A stretch of DNA of 53,211 nucleotides, taken from the NCBI GenBank assembly GCA_029567505.1, contig JAKPXO010000070.1, positions 1 to 53,211 of the forward strand, given 5' to 3'. A program made the translations under genes and the position numbers. This stretch comes from Acidobacteriota bacterium. Lineage in GTDB: Bacteria > Acidobacteriota > Thermoanaerobaculia > UBA5066. Below are positions 52,019 through 53,211 of the stretch, piece by piece (positions within the stretch are counted from its first letter, which is position 1; each line of letters starts with the position of its first letter). The notes beneath the pieces are model-generated. The model saw only the letters and a list, made by a program, of their open reading frames with translations, did no database searches and was not told the origin of the DNA.

Positions 52019-52998
52019 CGGCGCGAATCGCAGCACGGTTCCTGGTCGGGACGGCGGCCCTCCTCGGGGCCGCCGTCGCCGTTTCGGCCCCGCCTCGCCT
52101 CGTCGTCGAGGCGCCCCCCTCTCTCGCCGCGTACGCCCGCGAGGTGGAGCGCCTCGACCCCGTGGCTTTCCTGCCGGCGATGGAGCTGACCGGCCTCTTC
52201 GAGCCGGGCGACGTCCGGGTCGTCGTGACCGGCGAAGGGAGCGCGCTCGCGACCCGGGCCCCCTCGTGGGCCGTCGCGTACGCCGCTCCGGCCGAGGGGA
52301 CGGTCGTCCTGATCCCGACGCGGACGCCCTCCTGGCCCGACGATGGCCTCCCCGACGTCGTCCGGCACGAGGTGGCGCACGTCCTGACGTTTCGCGCCGC
52401 GGGCGGCCGGCACGTCCCGCGATGGTTCGACGAGGGGCTCGCGATGGCGGCCGGACGCCGGCGGGTGATCGAGGACGACCTCCGGGAGGCGCTCGCGGTC
52501 CTGACCGGACCCCGTCTTCGATTCGCGGAGGTCGATGCCCTCTTCCTCGGCGGACGGAGCGACGCGAACCGCGCCTACGCCCTCTCCTCCGCGTTCTTCG
52601 GAGACCTCCTCGCCCGTCACGGGTCGGCCTTCCCGAAGCGGGTCCTCCGCCGGATGGCGGGAGGCGAGCTGTTCGAGGAGGCGTTCCGGAGCGCCACGGG
52701 AGTCCCCTTCCGGGACGAATCGGGGGCGTTCTGGGGGTCGAGAAGGAGCCTCGAACGGTGGCTCCCGATCGTGACGTCGACGGCGGCCGTCTGGACCGCG
52801 ATCGTCCTCCTCACGCTCTGGGCCGTTCGCGTCGCGCGCGGGCGGCGGCACGCGCGCCTCGCGGAGTGGGAGGCGGCCGAGCGCGCGGCGCTACAGGAGC
52901 AGACGCTCGAGCCCGGCCTTCCGGAGGACCGCGGGGACCTCGGACCGGAGGGGGACGAGGACCGGGAGGAGATCCAGAAGCCTCCTCTCGTTCACTGA
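52006..52998 (+). CDS. Membrane-anchored zinc metallopeptidase (peptidase MA-like)
   Basis: 330 residues from GTG 52006, overlapping the dehydrogenase gene by 13 bases. An N-terminal signal or anchor (FLVGTAALLGAAVAVSA) precedes the protease domain with HEVAH at H121, E122 and H125, then RHVPRWFDEGLAMAAGR carrying the third ligand Glu in a gluzincin pattern. A second hydrophobic helix (about 265-285, AAVWTAIVLLTLWAVRVA) is near the C-terminus, followed by an acidic Glu/Asp tail. The active site should face the periplasm. The last 108 bases overlap a gene on the other strand. Confidence 0.85.
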   Translation: MEALTARIAARFLVGTAALLGAAVAVSAPPRLVVEAPPSLAAYAREVERLDPVAFLPAMELTGLFEPGDVRVVVTGEGSALATRAPSWAVAYAAPAEGTVVLIPTRTPSWPDDGLPDVVRHEVAHVLTFRAAGGRHVPRWFDEGLAMAAGRRRVIEDDLREALAVLTGPRLRFAEVDALFLGGRSDANRAYALSSAFFGDLLARHGSAFPKRVLRRMAGGELFEEAFRSATGVPFRDESGAFWGSRRSLERWLPIVTSTAAVWTAIVLLTLWAVRVARGRRHARLAEWEAAERAALQEQTLEPGLPEDRGDLGPEGDEDREEIQKPPLVH

Positions 52999-53211
52999 CG
53001 GGTCGAGCGGCGAGAGCGACAGGTCGCCCCGGTCGAGGGCGAGGGCCGGGTTCTCCTTCCCCTGGCAGAGACGGTTCGCGACCGCCGACGGACAGGAGAC
53101 GAGGACCTGCGCCACGAAGCCCTTCGGCGCCGCCCCCCAGCTCCACGTGACGTGCACGCCGCGGGCGCGTACCTTCGTTCCGGCCGGCGCGACGTTCAGG
53201 ACGAGCTTCAG
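52891..53211 (-). CDS. C-terminal end of an unknown protein (5' part outside window)
   Basis: An open frame enters from the right edge and gives about 106 residues before TAG at 52891: LKLVLNVAPAGTK, then VTWSWGAAPKGFVAQVLVSC, PSAVANRLCQGKENPALAL, LSPLDPSVNERRLLDLLPVL and a final LRKAGLERLLL. It has sensible hydrophobic/polar alternation and two Cys about 14 residues apart. It overlaps the end of the peptidase gene by 108 bases, tail to tail; either the peptidase tail or this end may be mis-set. No family recognised. Confidence 0.5.
   Translation of the reverse strand: MKLVLNVAPAGTKVRARGVHVTWSWGAAPKGFVAQVLVSCPSAVANRLCQGKENPALALDRGDLSLSPLDPSVNERRLLDLLPVLVPLRSEVPAVLRKAGLERLLL

Noticed and set aside
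1-53211. CRISPR arrays, insertion sequences, prophage or integrase genes
   Set aside because: No regularly spaced direct repeats, transposase motifs or phage structural genes were seen on either strand.

Overview
The window is about 53 kb of very GC-rich, gene-dense bacterial chromosome. Codons end mostly in G or C, GTG/TTG starts are frequent, and no insertion sequence, phage gene, rRNA, intact tRNA or CRISPR array is visible. Lipoprotein signal peptides, an LpxL/HtrB-type lipid A acyltransferase and periplasmic binding proteins indicate a Gram-negative (diderm) cell. High GC, a tandem UvrA, a TatT-type TRAP operon, bacterial Ser/Thr kinases and many sensor kinases would fit Acidobacteriota (Thermoanaerobaculia/Holophagae-like) or Myxococcota. 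That placement is inference only.

Layout. 1-5.3 kb: a partial secreted Ig-like repeat protein (minus), then a three-gene TRAP transporter operon (TatT lipoprotein, DctP, fused DctQM). 5.4-10.3 kb (minus): M48 lipoprotein protease and the acetate pathway genes pta and ackA. 10.5-15.8 kb (plus): a secreted unknown, then an Rrf2 regulator with a palindromic operator and a sulfate ABC transporter whose genes are chained by 4-base GTGA overlaps. 15.8-18.4 kb: an ECF-like sigma factor, a TPR protein, a 52-residue secreted peptide, a structured RNA with two T-runs, and a small BRCT-like protein. 18.4-23.0 kb (minus): a GT-C-like membrane protein and a 10-TM/GAF/zinc-ribbon Ser/Thr kinase. 23.1-27.0 kb (plus): gamma-glutamyltransferase, class I aminotransferase, a lipoprotein. 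27.1-32.0 kb (minus): a SpoIIE-type phosphatase and an operon of hydrolase, methyltransferase, cupin and DoxX-like protein. 32.1-40.8 kb (plus): a tandem double UvrA, a lipid A acyltransferase and a five-PAS histidine kinase. 40.8-47.9 kb (minus): the fused copper ATPase/ethylene-receptor-like kinase, its response regulator, an MFS transporter and a small nucleotidyltransferase-like pair. 48.2-53.2 kb (plus): SthA, a Na+/alanine symporter, a D-2-hydroxyacid dehydrogenase, a membrane zinc peptidase, and the end of an unknown gene entering from the right.

The outstanding item is the 1598-residue protein at 40807-45603. A complete Cu+-type P1B ATPase (HMA domain, TGES, CPC, DKTGT) is followed in the same reading frame by a three-helix domain that aligns without gaps, over its first two helices, to the ethylene-binding domain of plant ETR1, including the Cys/His copper-ligand pair. 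Two PAS domains, a histidine kinase and a receiver follow. In plants the copper ATPase RAN1 supplies copper to ETR1; here a copper pump and the copper-dependent sensor fold are one polypeptide. An extra membrane helix between them is exactly what the topology needs. A stand-alone receiver gene lies 22 bases upstream. Two residues of the ETR1 site differ (Asp25 to Asn, Lys91 to Asp), so the ligand may be ethylene, copper itself, or something else.
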